This document shows, piece after piece, positions 1 to 8,568 of a DNA stretch of 64,000 nt. The position numbers and the translations under genes were made by a program. Below the pieces are notes generated by a model. The model did not search any database and was not told the origin of the DNA. It worked only from the letters and a program-made list of their open reading frames with translations. Origin of the DNA: Aridibaculum aurantiacum (lineage in GTDB: Bacteria; Bacteroidota; Bacteroidia; Chitinophagales; Chitinophagaceae); NCBI RefSeq assembly GCF_017355875.1, contig NZ_JAFEWC010000002.1:124001-188000 (forward strand), read 5' to 3'. Numbering within the stretch: the first letter of the stretch is position 1; every line of letters starts with the position of its first letter.

Positions 1-109
1 GCCTGGTGTTTGAAGATCAGAAAAGTGGATCATCTGCGGGTTTAGCTGGATACGCTAGCGACTCGTGTTAAGGTGGTTGTAGCCTTTGGCTAAGCTCAAA
101 AAGCGGTAG

Positions 110-1387
110 ATGAAAACAACATACTTTTTCCTGCTTTCCATAATCTTGTTTGCTGCCTGTTCCCCGGCCAGGAATACTGCTGCTCGTGGAAGAATTGCTT
201 TAACCAATGTTACCATAGTTGATGTAAGAAATGGTGGCCTGCTTCCCAACCAGGCTGTAGTTATTGAAGGAGACAGGATAATCGAAACAGGGTACGCGTC
301 CAGCGTGCGAATAGCGCGGGGTACTTCGGTTATTGATGCACAGGGTAAATACCTGGTACCCGGCCTGTGGGATATGCATGTACACCTTGAACTAGCCACC
401 AAACAATCGCTGCCCTATTTTATTGCTTACGGTGTTACGGGGGTAAGAGACATGGGCGCCAATTCTCTTGATACGATAAAGCAGTGGAGAAATGAAATTG
501 AGCAGGGTAAACAGGTAGGGCCGCATATCATTGCTCCCGGGCCTATAATAGACGGGCCGTTTTTTGTGAATGAACTGCGTGTAACGGTTAACACACCGGC
601 TGAGGCACGCAAAGCCGTTGACTCGCTGGTAGCACTGGGAGTAGACTTTATCAAGGTGCATCAACAAATATCGAAAGATGCCTACCTGGCGCTGGCAGAC
701 CAGGCTGCAAAACACAACATAGCTTTCGTGGGACACAAGCCTGCTTCACTGCCCCTGCAAGCGGTTATTGAGGCCGGGCAAAGCAGCATTGAACATGTGC
801 TGTTTACACCAGGCCTAAACGACACTACTATCTCGATGATGAAAGATGCCGGAACATTCTTTACACCAACGCTATTGATAATAGACAAGATCGCACGCTA
901 TAATGACTCGTCATTACGCAATGATAAACGCTTAGGCCAGGTTTCACCCATACTAAAACACCATTGGCAAAAGCAAACAGAAGCATGGGGCGACAATGTG
1001 AGCAAGACAGTGGAATACATGCAAAGTATGATGCCGGTCATGCAACAACGTACTGCCTCCATGCAAAGAGCCGGCGTTCCTTTACTAGCAGGAACAGACA
1101 TGGCCATCCCCTATGTCTACCCGGGAAGCAGCCTTCACGAAGAACTGGAGTTGCTGGTGAGGTCAGGTCTTTCGCCACTACAGGCGCTGCAGGCGGCAAC
1201 CATCAATCCTGCACGGTTTTTTAAAAAGGAAGCTGAAACTGGTTCTATACATAAGGGTAAGCGCGCCGACCTGGTACTGCTAAACGCAAATCCTTTACAG
1301 GATATATCCAATGCTAAAGATATCAACCTGGTAATCTTTAATGGGAAGGTGTATGACAGGAAAAGTCTTGATGCCATCCTGGAGTAG
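110..1387 (+). CDS. Amidohydrolase-family lipoprotein (imidazolonepropionase-like)
   Basis: A 425-residue metal-dependent hydrolase of the amidohydrolase superfamily. The N-terminus is a lipoprotein signal whose lipobox LFAAC ends at Cys17, so the mature enzyme should be an envelope lipoprotein. The family landmarks are in order: the metal pair H90-x-H92 in WDMHVH, a lysine region in DFIKVHQQ, metal histidines in VGHKP and SIEHV, and the late aspartate in AGTDMA. The C-terminal motif GKRADLVLL and a late NPL are typical of this superfamily, where the composite beta-sandwich closes. The ATG start is chosen because the signal peptide begins there. Imidazolonepropionase-like and prolidase-like enzymes share this pattern, so the substrate (a cyclic amide or a dipeptide) cannot be told from sequence. 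The gene stands alone: it is followed by about 650 bases without a gene. Confidence 0.88.
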   Translation: MKTTYFFLLSIILFAACSPARNTAARGRIALTNVTIVDVRNGGLLPNQAVVIEGDRIIETGYASSVRIARGTSVIDAQGKYLVPGLWDMHVHLELATKQSLPYFIAYGVTGVRDMGANSLDTIKQWRNEIEQGKQVGPHIIAPGPIIDGPFFVNELRVTVNTPAEARKAVDSLVALGVDFIKVHQQISKDAYLALADQAAKHNIAFVGHKPASLPLQAVIEAGQSSIEHVLFTPGLNDTTISMMKDAGTFFTPTLLIIDKIARYNDSSLRNDKRLGQVSPILKHHWQKQTEAWGDNVSKTVEYMQSMMPVMQQRTASMQRAGVPLLAGTDMAIPYVYPGSSLHEELELLVRSGLSPLQALQAATINPARFFKKEAETGSIHKGKRADLVLLNANPLQDISNAKDINLVIFNGKVYDRKSLDAILE

Positions 1388-1466
1388 TTTGAGCATATTC
1401 ATTATTGTCAAAAGACCCCTTTGTAGTCGTACAATTGATTGGTTAAAATCCACAGGATAAGTAGTT

Positions 1467-1584
1467 ATTGTCCGTCTGGGATCTTCGAAGGGACCTTATA
1501 CACTTTAGGATGGTCTACCGATGCCTTCCGTACTGCAGGATCCCTGGCAATGGCACAGGAGGCTTGAAGGAGACCCGCAAGGAT
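1467..1584 (+). repeat. Dispersed palindromic repeat, copy 1
   Basis: About 118 bases, clearly related to the second copy some 320 bases downstream. Shared blocks, in order, are TTGTCCGTCTGGG, CGAAGGGAC, ATGCCTTCCGTACTGCAGG, TCCCTG, GCACAG and GGCTTGAAGGAGACCC. This copy has lost part of the terminal inverted pairing (GGGATCTTC on the left against GGAGACCC on the right). No open frame explains the conservation. Confidence 0.75.
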
Positions 1585-1785
1585 TAAATTTTCTAAATAA
1601 ACAGCTCAGGCCGCATGGCCTCGTTACTGCAACGGGACTCCGTCCGCTTCTTTCAAACAAAGCTGCGCAATGTTTGAATGTCTCGTTGCACTCGACACCG
1701 AACCGGCCTAATGTCCCTTATGCAGTAACTGTTGTAGAGAGTAGAATAGTAGGAGCAAAAAATTTCATCAAGTAAATGAACATTT

Positions 1786-1905
1786 TTGTCCGTCTGGGGT
1801 CTCCGAAGGGACACCGGACAATCGAGGGATGATCTAACGAATGCCTTCCGTACTGCAGGGTCCCTGACATTCGCACAGTAGGCTTGAAGGAGACCCCGCA
1901 GGGAC
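1786..1905 (+). repeat. Dispersed palindromic repeat, copy 2
   Basis: This is the better-preserved copy. It contains a nested inverted repeat: GGGGTCTCC at 1796-1804 pairs perfectly with GGAGACCCC at 1889-1897, and AGGGAC at 1807-1812 pairs with GTCCCT at 1860-1865. The whole unit could therefore fold as RNA or as extruded DNA. It resembles a REP or miniature element, but no flanking target duplication was recognised. Confidence 0.75.
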
Positions 1906-2041
1906 AAAGCTGTACGTCTTGTCACTAGCAGGATGACCTTGTGCATATAACAAAAATCAATCTTGAACAACAATAGATAGCTGCTGTCTAACCTCCAGCA
2001 GTGCTTCGTATTTTGCATATACACCTGCAAAGATTGAAGAA

Positions 2042-2395
2042 ATGCCGAAAGTGACATACCGTGTATACGTAGTAGAACTTTCTAAAAAAGTGTTTACCGA
2101 AAACTGGAAGTTCAGGGCTGCTAACCCGCAATTCAATGGTACACTGGAGTGCCTTTATGTAGGCATGACGAGTAAGACACCGGCGGAAAGATTGAAACAA
2201 CACAAGACGGGCTACATTAACGGCAAAGGCCATAAGCTATCTGCTAACATCGTTCAGAAGTATGGCATATACCTTAGGCCAAGTTTATATGAACACCTGA
2301 ATGTAGAACCCATGACCCGTGCAGAAGCTTTGGCAATGGAAGAGAAGCTTGCGTTGCACTTACGACGACAAGGCTATGCTGTTTGGTTTAATTAA
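2042..2395 (+). CDS. Small GIY-YIG-like domain protein
   Basis: A 117-residue protein with the outline of the GIY-YIG fold. YRVYVVEL takes the place of the GIY strand and CLYVGMTSKTP that of the YIG strand. The motif is followed by AERLKQH, where the family has its arginine helix, and by EALAMEEKLALHLR, which holds the expected late glutamate. I recall a family of stand-alone bacterial proteins of this size with the same YVVEL...CVYVGMT...YEHLN...AMEVELA pattern. The match is therefore to that family rather than to homing endonucleases or UvrC. Nuclease activity is possible but unproven, since the first motif is not a canonical GIY. The gene stands alone on both sides. Confidence 0.6.
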   Translation: MPKVTYRVYVVELSKKVFTENWKFRAANPQFNGTLECLYVGMTSKTPAERLKQHKTGYINGKGHKLSANIVQKYGIYLRPSLYEHLNVEPMTRAEALAMEEKLALHLRRQGYAVWFN

Positions 2396-2799
2396 GTGAA
2401 AGCTGTTTGGTTTGAAGTTTAAGGTTTAAAGTTTGAAGTGATGCTTCTTACGTGGAAGTTACCTGCTGGATGGTTTTAGGATTAGCCGCAACTCGTTGAA
2501 TTTTCTGTTCGAATTCTATAATTCGTTTGGCCTATCGAGGTCCTGGTTTCTTTATTCAGTCCTGCAAGAAGAATAGGTGATATGGTGGCAGGCACGCGTG
2601 TTGTTGTTTATACAGAGGAGCCTGTTTCCTTAGTTGCTTAAATAATCCAACAATTATTCGCAATTGATGTTGTGTATGGACTTGTTCAGCTATAGCAAAC
2701 AGAGGAGAATAGCTTGGTCTTTACAATCAGGACTAGCCAGTGCTTAAACTTGAAAAGCAACCAACAATAGTCGGTAACAAAGACATAAATGCATAACAT
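2396..2799. other. Gene-free stretch with short degenerate repeats
   Basis: Across 404 bases I see no gene. Positions 2408-2439 carry a run of near-repeats of TTTGAAG and TTTAAAG, a low-complexity motif common in intergenic DNA. The rest presumably contains the promoter of the downstream dehydrogenase, but no clear box is visible. Confidence 0.4.
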
Positions 2800-3906
2800 A
2801 TGAAAGCGATTGCCTTAATTCCAGGAACTTCCAATGTATCGTTGGCCGAGGTAGATGAACCGTTGATCACGCAACCAGGTGAAGTAAAAATAAAGATGCT
2901 TCAGGTAGGTATCTGCGGCACTGATAGGGAAGAAGCAGCTGGTGGTAGGGCTGATGCGCCTGAAGGCAAGCGGCAATTGATCATAGGACATGAAATGTTT
3001 GGCCAGGTAGTAGAAGTAGGCGACGAGGTAACATCTGTTAAGCCGGGCGATTATGCGGTGTTCACTGTGCGAAGAGGATGCGGCAAGTGTAACGCCTGCA
3101 ACAACAACCGCAGCGATATGTGTTATACCGGAGATTATACAGAGCGAGGTATAAAAGCTGCTGATGGTTTCCAGTCACAATACGTGGTGGACAATGAGCA
3201 ATACCTGGTAAAGGTTCCTGAAGCAATAAAAAGTATAGGTGTATTAACAGAGCCTATGTCTGTTGCCGCAAAGGCTATAGATGAAGCAATGATCATGCAG
3301 TCTGCAAGGCTGAAGAACTTTGACAGGGAAGAAAATTGGTTGAAAGGAAAAAAGGCTTTAATAGCGGGTATTGGAGCAATAGGATTGATGGCAGCTTTTG
3401 CACTTCGTCTTCGTGGCGCCGAAGTACTGGGAATGGATGTGGTAGATGAAGATACCCTTCGTCCACAGATACTAAAGCAGATAGGTGGAAAGTATATAGA
3501 TGGCAGGCAGGTGAAGGTGACAGATATTGATGATGCATTTGGTCCTGCTGACTTTGTATTTGAAGCCACAGGAATTGCCAAACTTCAAATTCAACTGATA
3601 GATACATTAGCCATCAACGGTATTTATGTAGCTACTGGTATTCCATCTGGCGAAAGGCCACTGACCATCATGGCTGGCGATCTTATGCAGCAATTGGTAC
3701 TCAAAAACCAGATCATACTTGGAAGTGTAAATGCGAGTATTGATCATTATAAAATGGCGGTTGAAGATCTATATGCCAGTTATGAAAAATGGCCTGGTCC
3801 AATTCAAGCAATCATTACAGAAAAAATACCTTTTACTGATTTTGAGAAAGCACTGCATCAGCATTCAGCCGATGAGATAAAAGTAGTAGTGGATTGGTCT
3901 GTTTGA
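2800..3906 (+). CDS. Glucose 1-dehydrogenase-like zinc alcohol dehydrogenase
   Basis: A 368-residue medium-chain dehydrogenase of the zinc type, predicted to oxidise an aldose such as glucose to its lactone with NAD(P)+. Catalytic zinc ligands are visible as C39 in GICGTDRE and H64-E65 in IGHEM. The structural zinc site is C94-x2-C97-x2-C100-x7-C108. The nucleotide fold begins with GKKALIAGIGAIG, containing GxGxxG. The GICGTDRE motif, the early GHE and the TEPMSVAAKA helix match the glucose dehydrogenase branch known from archaea and soil bacteria better than ethanol or threonine dehydrogenases. The ATG start is directly supported by the protein's usual N-terminus. There are no operon partners, and the convergent gene downstream ends 31 bases away. 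Confidence 0.85.
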   Translation: MKAIALIPGTSNVSLAEVDEPLITQPGEVKIKMLQVGICGTDREEAAGGRADAPEGKRQLIIGHEMFGQVVEVGDEVTSVKPGDYAVFTVRRGCGKCNACNNNRSDMCYTGDYTERGIKAADGFQSQYVVDNEQYLVKVPEAIKSIGVLTEPMSVAAKAIDEAMIMQSARLKNFDREENWLKGKKALIAGIGAIGLMAAFALRLRGAEVLGMDVVDEDTLRPQILKQIGGKYIDGRQVKVTDIDDAFGPADFVFEATGIAKLQIQLIDTLAINGIYVATGIPSGERPLTIMAGDLMQQLVLKNQIILGSVNASIDHYKMAVEDLYASYEKWPGPIQAIITEKIPFTDFEKALHQHSADEIKVVVDWSV

Positions 3907-3936
3907 TCTGTATAAGAAAAGAAAAGTAAAGTACCG

Positions 3937-4377
3937 CTACTTTGATACCGCTACCGTTGGTTCATTTTGCAGGTAATAATCCTGTATTCGCTTCCTGATC
4001 AATTTTCTTACTGCTCCGCGTCTTGGAGCAAACGTGAAGCGCATCAGGCTGTTGACTGTAGGTGTTTCAGTTAATTTTGTTCCTGTCTTTGCATCGGAGA
4101 ATACGGCATGCGCTTCCCGGTCGTTGAAGCCTATCTTTCTCACCTTTACATCCATCACCACATCAGCCTCGGAGGCTTGATCTGTAAGTGTCCACAACCT
4201 ATACTTCTTTATTTCTTCACCCGCAATTCTTGCCAGGTAATCTCTTTCTGAGGTTACATATACTTTGGCTGAGGCCGGTATTGTTGGCTGATTCGTCGCC
4301 TGTGCATTTACAATGCTGCAGCTTGATGAAATTAGTGAAAGGAAGACCAGGCACTGTAGTTTTATTAGTTGTAGCAT
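3937..4377 (-). CDS. Hypothetical secreted or lipid-anchored protein
   Basis: A 146-residue protein with an N-terminal export signal. The hydrophobic stretch CLVFLSLISSSC could be a lipobox with Cys20 as anchor, or be cleaved later at VNAQA. The mature part is rich in charged residues, with AKVYVTSERDYLARIAGEEIKK followed by a beta-rich segment ADVVMDVKVRKIGF. I recognise no family. The pattern of a small envelope protein with one alternating strand-rich domain fits many uncharacterised Bacteroidota proteins. It converges with the sugar dehydrogenase gene. Confidence 0.65.
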   Translation of the reverse strand: MLQLIKLQCLVFLSLISSSCSIVNAQATNQPTIPASAKVYVTSERDYLARIAGEEIKKYRLWTLTDQASEADVVMDVKVRKIGFNDREAHAVFSDAKTGTKLTETPTVNSLMRFTFAPRRGAVRKLIRKRIQDYYLQNEPTVAVSK

Positions 4378-4685
4378 GTGATTGGTTTTAGTAAGATGTG
4401 ATAAACTGGTAAGAGATTATCATGCAGTATAGACTGCTGCACTACAATTGTGAATGAAATCCTAAGCTTCGATAAGGATTACCCTTTTAATGATGGGTTG
4501 ATAAGCTAATAGCACTCCATCATCAAGAACAGTTTTGCTGCGATTATCTATTTCTCTATACTTTTATCTTCATCTTTTACTGCTTTGTAAAAACTTGTTC
4601 AGACTTGATGCATGCTCTCAAGTTGTATTAAATAGAATTAAATGAGGTGAATATTTTGAAAGGAAATAAATAGTTCATCGGCTTT
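4378..4685. other. Divergent intergenic region
   Basis: About 308 bases separate two divergently transcribed genes, so both promoters should lie here. The sequence is AT-rich near 4600-4680. No consensus element could be placed with confidence, and no gene is seen. Confidence 0.4.
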
Positions 4686-5483
4686 ATGAAAGATGTGAAA
4701 TTCATTGCTGGCTTTATTTTTCTAAACCTATACCTGCGATTATTACCTTCCTTATTCAATGGTAACGATGTTCTTTGGCTTATAACCTTTATTTCCTTTT
4801 TTCCGCTTACTCATCTTATTGCGAAATGGAGTAGCAGTATAGGATTGAAAAAACTTGGTTTTTGCAGAACGAAGCACTGGAAAAATCATCTCTTTCTTGG
4901 ATTGGTCGTTGGAGGCGCTACCTGGATACTTTTGACAGTAGCCGAACTATCCTTAGGCAGCCTGCAGTTTATTAAATGGCAAGAAGCAGGAGCAGTATAT
5001 TGGTTGATTATTCAGGCACTAGTAGTAGCAGTTTTAGGCTCTGCTACTAATGACCTGTTGACGCGTGGATACGTGGTGGGACATTTTAAAAACCGCTTGC
5101 CTGCATTTGCTATCATACTATTATCGACCGTCATTTATATTGCTGATGACATTTGGCTGGAAGGATGGAGCATACGCAATATTCTATTTTCTTTTCTCCT
5201 CGGGCTGGCATTTGCTATTTCTGTTATCCGCCTGCAATCGCTTTGGATGAACACAGGAATTCATGCCGGGTTGAACTTTATTTATTACCTAGTCTATGGT
5301 TTTGGTAATGATCCTATTCACCATGGCGTCTTCGTATCCACCACGCAGCCTAACAAGCTATCTCCCTATTTAGGTTTATTGGCTGCATTGACAGTGTTGG
5401 TAGTAACTATTTTCTTGACGAGGAATATTGCGGTGAAGAAAGAAGATTATCGTCAGAAACTGGATAACTTATTAAAGGTGTAA
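4686..5483 (+). CDS. CPBP-family membrane protein with altered catalytic motifs
   Basis: A 265-residue polytopic membrane protein with about seven hydrophobic segments. The third CPBP (CAAX protease and bacteriocin-processing) motif is intact as NTGIHAGLNF. The first motif, normally EExxxRG, reads NDLLTRG here, so both glutamates are replaced (Asn and Asp). The second motif, normally FxxxH, reads YIADD, so the metal-binding histidine is also absent. The topology and the RG and HxxxN landmarks still identify the family. By family knowledge the glutamates and histidine carry catalysis, so this member is probably not an active protease, or it uses the aspartates. No partner gene is adjacent. Confidence 0.75.
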   Translation: MKDVKFIAGFIFLNLYLRLLPSLFNGNDVLWLITFISFFPLTHLIAKWSSSIGLKKLGFCRTKHWKNHLFLGLVVGGATWILLTVAELSLGSLQFIKWQEAGAVYWLIIQALVVAVLGSATNDLLTRGYVVGHFKNRLPAFAIILLSTVIYIADDIWLEGWSIRNILFSFLLGLAFAISVIRLQSLWMNTGIHAGLNFIYYLVYGFGNDPIHHGVFVSTTQPNKLSPYLGLLAALTVLVVTIFLTRNIAVKKEDYRQKLDNLLKV

Positions 5484-5667
5484 GCTTCTTAAATGGGAGG
5501 TTATTATTATTCCGAAGAAACTTCTTTTGATTATGAAAACATCCATCAGGATTGGTCATGATAACAAATTAGTAATAGCAGAACGTAACCAACAGTAGCA
5601 TTGTCAATAACACCTGTTGTAATATTGTACCAGGGCTAATGCTTCCAAAAATTTTAAAGCGTTCAGT

Positions 5668-6159
5668 ATGGCTAAGACGATCAATCAAAGAATGACTGTG
5701 AATATTGAAGGTGATTTTGTAGTGTTCCTTCTAGGAATGCGCATCAACCGTTTGTGGAAGATGCACAAGTGGATACCCGTTGCGAAGGCAATGCCTAAGA
5801 TGCTCATTGAATTATCACAAAAGCCGGAGAGTGGCTTTCTTGGTTTCCAGATGTTTGGTGGTATACCTCCTGTCATTGTACAATACTGGCGCACTTTTGA
5901 ACAGTTGGAAGCCTACGCAAAAGATAGCGAGGGCCAACATTATCCTGCATGGAAATCGTTCAACACCAAGATCAGGAGTAATGGCGATGTGGGCATCTGG
6001 CATGAAACCTACAAGGTACGAGCAGGCGAGTATGAATGCATTTACAACAATATGCCTAAGTACGGACTAGGGAAAGTTGGAGAACTTGTACCAGCAGTAG
6101 GCAAAAAAGAATACGCTGCACAAAGAATAGTAGCTTCTATGTACACTACCGGCAGTTGA
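5668..6159 (+). CDS. DUF4188-family protein
   Basis: A 163-residue cytoplasmic protein matching DUF4188. It has an early [11 protein letters not shown] strand, [13 protein letters not shown], the conserved [12 protein letters not shown] block, and GIWHETYKV near the C-terminus. The family adopts a dimeric alpha-beta barrel like small heme or antibiotic monooxygenases, but no activity is established to my knowledge. The ATG start gives the usual family length. It is monocistronic by position, with 184 bases upstream and more than 250 downstream. Confidence 0.8.
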   Translation: MAKTINQRMTVNIEGDFVVFLLGMRINRLWKMHKWIPVAKAMPKMLIELSQKPESGFLGFQMFGGIPPVIVQYWRTFEQLEAYAKDSEGQHYPAWKSFNTKIRSNGDVGIWHETYKVRAGEYECIYNNMPKYGLGKVGELVPAVGKKEYAAQRIVASMYTTGS

Positions 6160-6422
6160 TGTTGATTTCTAAAACTTCTGTACAGTATTATTGTTAGAAC
6201 CTAACTTTTTGCTGTTTGCTTTTTTCCATAAAAGGTTGTCTTATTCTGCTTTTCTAGTATTCTTAAACGGGTCAAGTATGTAAATATAGCTGAACATTCA
6301 GCTCGTTCTTGCCATAGTTCTACACAACATGATAGGTTAATTAGCTGTTTAGCCGATGGCTCAATTGGTATTACTAAAACGAACAGTTGTATCTTCAGCC
6401 ACTAATCTACCCCCTTTCCCCA

Positions 6423-6860
6423 ATGAACAAGTCTGGCCCCATTATAATTATAGAAGACGATATCGACGACCAGGAAGTATTATCTGAAATATTTACCGAG
6501 CTTAATTATCCAAACGAGATCATCTTCTTTTCTGAAAGTGAGCTGGCTTTAGACTATCTGACGCAGACAGAGATTGAGCCTTTTCTTGTACTGTCTGATA
6601 TTAATATGCCCAAGCTGAGTGGCATGGAATTGAGGGAAAAGATCATCAACAACGAAGACCTGAGACTTAAATCCATACCTTATCTTTTCTTTTCTACCAG
6701 TGCAGAGCAAACTCATGTCATTGATGCTTATTCCCGCTCTATACAAGGGTTTTTCATTAAACCGCATTCGTATGATAAGTTGAAAAAAGTACTGGTGAAG
6801 ATTGTGGAGTATTGGCAGGAATGTGAATCTCCTAAATACATCAAAAATGCTCAACAATAG
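6423..6860 (+). CDS. Stand-alone response regulator receiver
   Basis: A 145-residue single-domain receiver. The acidic pocket is IIIIEDDIDD, the phosphoacceptor aspartate lies in FLVLSDINMPKLSG, the Thr/Ser switch is in LFFSTS, and the lysine is in GFFIKPHSY. There is no output domain, so it acts as a phospho-relay intermediate or by protein contact. An upstream in-frame TTG at 6387 would add 12 residues, but the ATG at 6423 starts the domain at the usual position. It is the first of several Rcp1/CheY-like receivers in the window. No kinase is adjacent. Confidence 0.88.
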   Translation: MNKSGPIIIIEDDIDDQEVLSEIFTELNYPNEIIFFSESELALDYLTQTEIEPFLVLSDINMPKLSGMELREKIINNEDLRLKSIPYLFFSTSAEQTHVIDAYSRSIQGFFIKPHSYDKLKKVLVKIVEYWQECESPKYIKNAQQ

Positions 6861-6913
6861 ATTTAGTAGGTAAATTGGTAACATCTGGCATTTCCGTCAG
6901 CGGTTCAGCCTGG

Positions 6914-6950
6914 TAAAAAAAAGGGAAAGCTGAGCCAGCTTTCCCTTTTA
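6914..6950 (-). terminator. Bidirectional rho-independent terminator
   Basis: A perfect 10-bp stem (6923-6932 with 6936-6945) has a 3-base loop AGC. On the minus strand it is followed by eight U residues, which suits the gene ending at 6967. On the plus strand it is followed by TTTT and could also end the receiver transcript. Confidence 0.85.
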
Positions 6951-6966
6951 CAAAAATGTGGTAGTT

Positions 6967-7371
6967 CTACTTTTTGTTTTGAAGCTTATTTGCATTGGCT
7001 GTTACAAACTTGATCCTGTCCTGGTCGCTTAGTACACCTACAACAACCTGGTTCTTGTTCAGGATATTTGCATTCCTCAACAGGTTGCTTAAGTCTACAG
7101 ATACATTGTTCAATACGTTGTTTCCATTAAGGGCATCATTCAGCAGGCTGATCTCTGCGTTGTTCAATACATTTTGAACATTGACTACATCCTGTACAGT
7201 TACATTACTCACGTTCACCGAAAGGTTGCCCAGGTTGATCAATCCGTTCTGTGTGGTTACCTGGCTCAGTGACTGTGTTAGCGTTTGTGCTGTACTGGTT
7301 TTCTTTTGTTGTGCATCGGCATTTACTGCAAACATTGCAAGCAGTGCAAAACTCATTAATAAGGCTTTCAT
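6967..7371 (-). CDS. Secreted Asn/Val/Leu-rich hypothetical protein
   Basis: A 134-residue exported protein. The signal peptide MKALLMSFALLAMFAVNADA is followed by QQKK. The mature chain is unusually rich in Asn, Val, Leu and Gln and poor in aromatic and charged residues until the end. Recurrent short patterns such as NLSVNVSNV, VQNVLNN, NNVLNNVSV and NANILN give a loose repeat. Such composition suits a beta-solenoid or fibre-forming protein, but no family is recognised. It has its own terminator. Confidence 0.75.
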   Translation of the reverse strand: MKALLMSFALLAMFAVNADAQQKKTSTAQTLTQSLSQVTTQNGLINLGNLSVNVSNVTVQDVVNVQNVLNNAEISLLNDALNGNNVLNNVSVDLSNLLRNANILNKNQVVVGVLSDQDRIKFVTANANKLQNKK

Positions 7372-7597
7372 AGTTTCTCGTTTTTAAATTGAAAAAATTT
7401 GTACTGCCTTACACTAGCAACAACCGAGCCTCATATTAATGAAAATAATAAAACGATGTGGTGTAGGTACGCTTCAGGCAGGTTGAAGTTCCTGTTTCTG
7501 TGAGTGAAAATGAAGAATGAAACATATACTATTTGCAGCAGATGATCTCACACATAACAAACAAGAGCATCCTTAATTTTCATCAGGCAAATACGTA

Positions 7598-8044
7598 TTA
7601 CTTCGCCTCTCGTATCAGGAACTCTTCTCTCCTGATAAATTCCCGTGGATCATGGCTAAGCTGCCCGAAAAGACGGTTTAGCAGGTTGAGCAGCGATCCA
7701 TAGCTGGTAGGTTTTATCATATAGAAACGTGCACCGAAATTGTAACATTCTTCAATGTCTTCTTCGTTGCGTGACGTTGAGTATATAACAATGGGCACTG
7801 AATCGATGTAGTGCGTTTCCCAAAGCGTCTTCAGGCATTGTTTGCCACTTTTGCGTGGTATGTTCAGGTCAAGGAAAATAAGGTCAGGCTTGGGATTAGT
7901 ATCCAGGTATTCGAGCAACTGAACGCCATTACGAACGTTGGAGATTGTTGCCCTGGTTGTCTTAACCAGCGCATCTTTGAAGAAAAGAAAATCATCTTCA
8001 TCGTCCTCTGCTACAAGTATGTGGCTCTTCTTGTTGAATATCAT
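7598..8044 (-). CDS. Stand-alone response regulator receiver
   Basis: A 148-residue Rcp1-like single-domain receiver. The acidic cluster is ILVAEDDEDD, the phosphoacceptor lies in DLIFLDLNIPRKSG, the switch residue in IVIYSTS, and the lysine in FYMIKPTSY. It closely resembles the receiver at 15173-15622: both have EDDEDD, the STSRN/STTKQ segment, and an extra tail with PREEF or PREFI. The two are probably paralogues. There is no kinase next door, so it may serve one of the sensor kinases further along the window. Confidence 0.88.
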   Translation of the reverse strand: MIFNKKSHILVAEDDEDDFLFFKDALVKTTRATISNVRNGVQLLEYLDTNPKPDLIFLDLNIPRKSGKQCLKTLWETHYIDSVPIVIYSTSRNEEDIEECYNFGARFYMIKPTSYGSLLNLLNRLFGQLSHDPREFIRREEFLIREAK

Positions 8045-8160
8045 AAGGAGATTGTGAAAATACTAATGAGTAAAAACTAAACCATGAGCGCTACTTGCTA
8101 TACAAAGCACTTGCCAGTAATTGACAAACAATTTGCGCATATTTTTTAACCACATGTTCA

Positions 8161-8188
8161 AAACTAAAAAGAAGGCATGGAGCCTTCT
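8161..8188 (-). terminator. Minus-strand terminator
   Basis: A 7-bp stem (8170-8176 with 8182-8188) has a 5-base loop and is followed on the minus strand by TTTTTAGTTTT. It lies 25 bases beyond the stop of a minus-strand open frame and has no other gene to serve. It therefore supports past or present transcription of that frame. Confidence 0.65.
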
Positions 8189-8212
8189 ATTTAGCAGTAT
8201 TATCATACAAGA

Positions 8213-8535
8213 TTATTTTCCTGTAACTGTATCAACCACCTTGTCTAATACAGATTCGCTTGCACCAGCCATGTGTTTACTTTGTGCATGTGCTTCTTTA
8301 CCAGGCACTTTAGCAGGTTTGCCATTGTTGTAAAAATGTGAGGAGCTTTTCCAGCTATCGGTGCCTGCATGTATCTCTAAAACCTGGTAGTATTAAACTC
8401 GTTGTAAACGCCATAACTGCATTCAATAGTAATCCTGCACGTATCCCACTTTAGCATTTGCATTGGACATATAAAACCTATGTTTGCTTTAATAATATAA
8501 TCCGGTTCCTTTTCTTCTTTTGGTATACCTAACAA
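8213..8535 (-). pseudogene. Probable frameshifted small gene
   Basis: Two overlapping minus-strand frames look like the halves of one gene. The upstream frame (8535 down to 8377, from a possible TTG) reads LGIPKEEKEPDYIIK and continues to NEFNTTRF then stop. The downstream frame (8392 down to 8213) reads IHAGTDSWKSSSHFYNNG and ends in VLDKVVDTVTGK. The protein-like composition, the 16-base overlap and a good terminator just downstream point to a single gene broken by an indel near 8377-8392. I do not recognise the family. The upstream half has no ATG, so the start is uncertain. It may be two short fortuitous frames. Confidence 0.4.
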
Positions 8536-8568
8536 CTAGATCATTAGCGGCAAAATAAATTACAGCTA

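Larger units (their letters stand above)
1388..2041. other. Intergenic region holding two repeat copies
   Basis: No convincing gene was found across these 654 bases. The stretch is occupied by two diverged copies of a foldable repeat (listed separately) separated by about 200 bases of unassigned sequence. Short open frames crossing the repeats have no recognisable protein character. Confidence 0.6.

Noticed and set aside
3-71. Possible C-terminal tail of an upstream gene (reads LVFEDQKSGSSAGL and on to a stop)
   Set aside because: It is only 22 codons, another frame is also open at the window edge, and no family can be recognised.
1521-1775. 84-residue open frame on the plus strand
   Set aside because: It begins inside one copy of the palindromic repeat, and its sequence has no gene-like composition; the repeat explains it better.
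8121-8333. 70-residue plus-strand frame
   Set aside because: It is antisense to the better minus-strand frame and terminator, and is rich in Leu, Ser and Cys as expected of a shadow.
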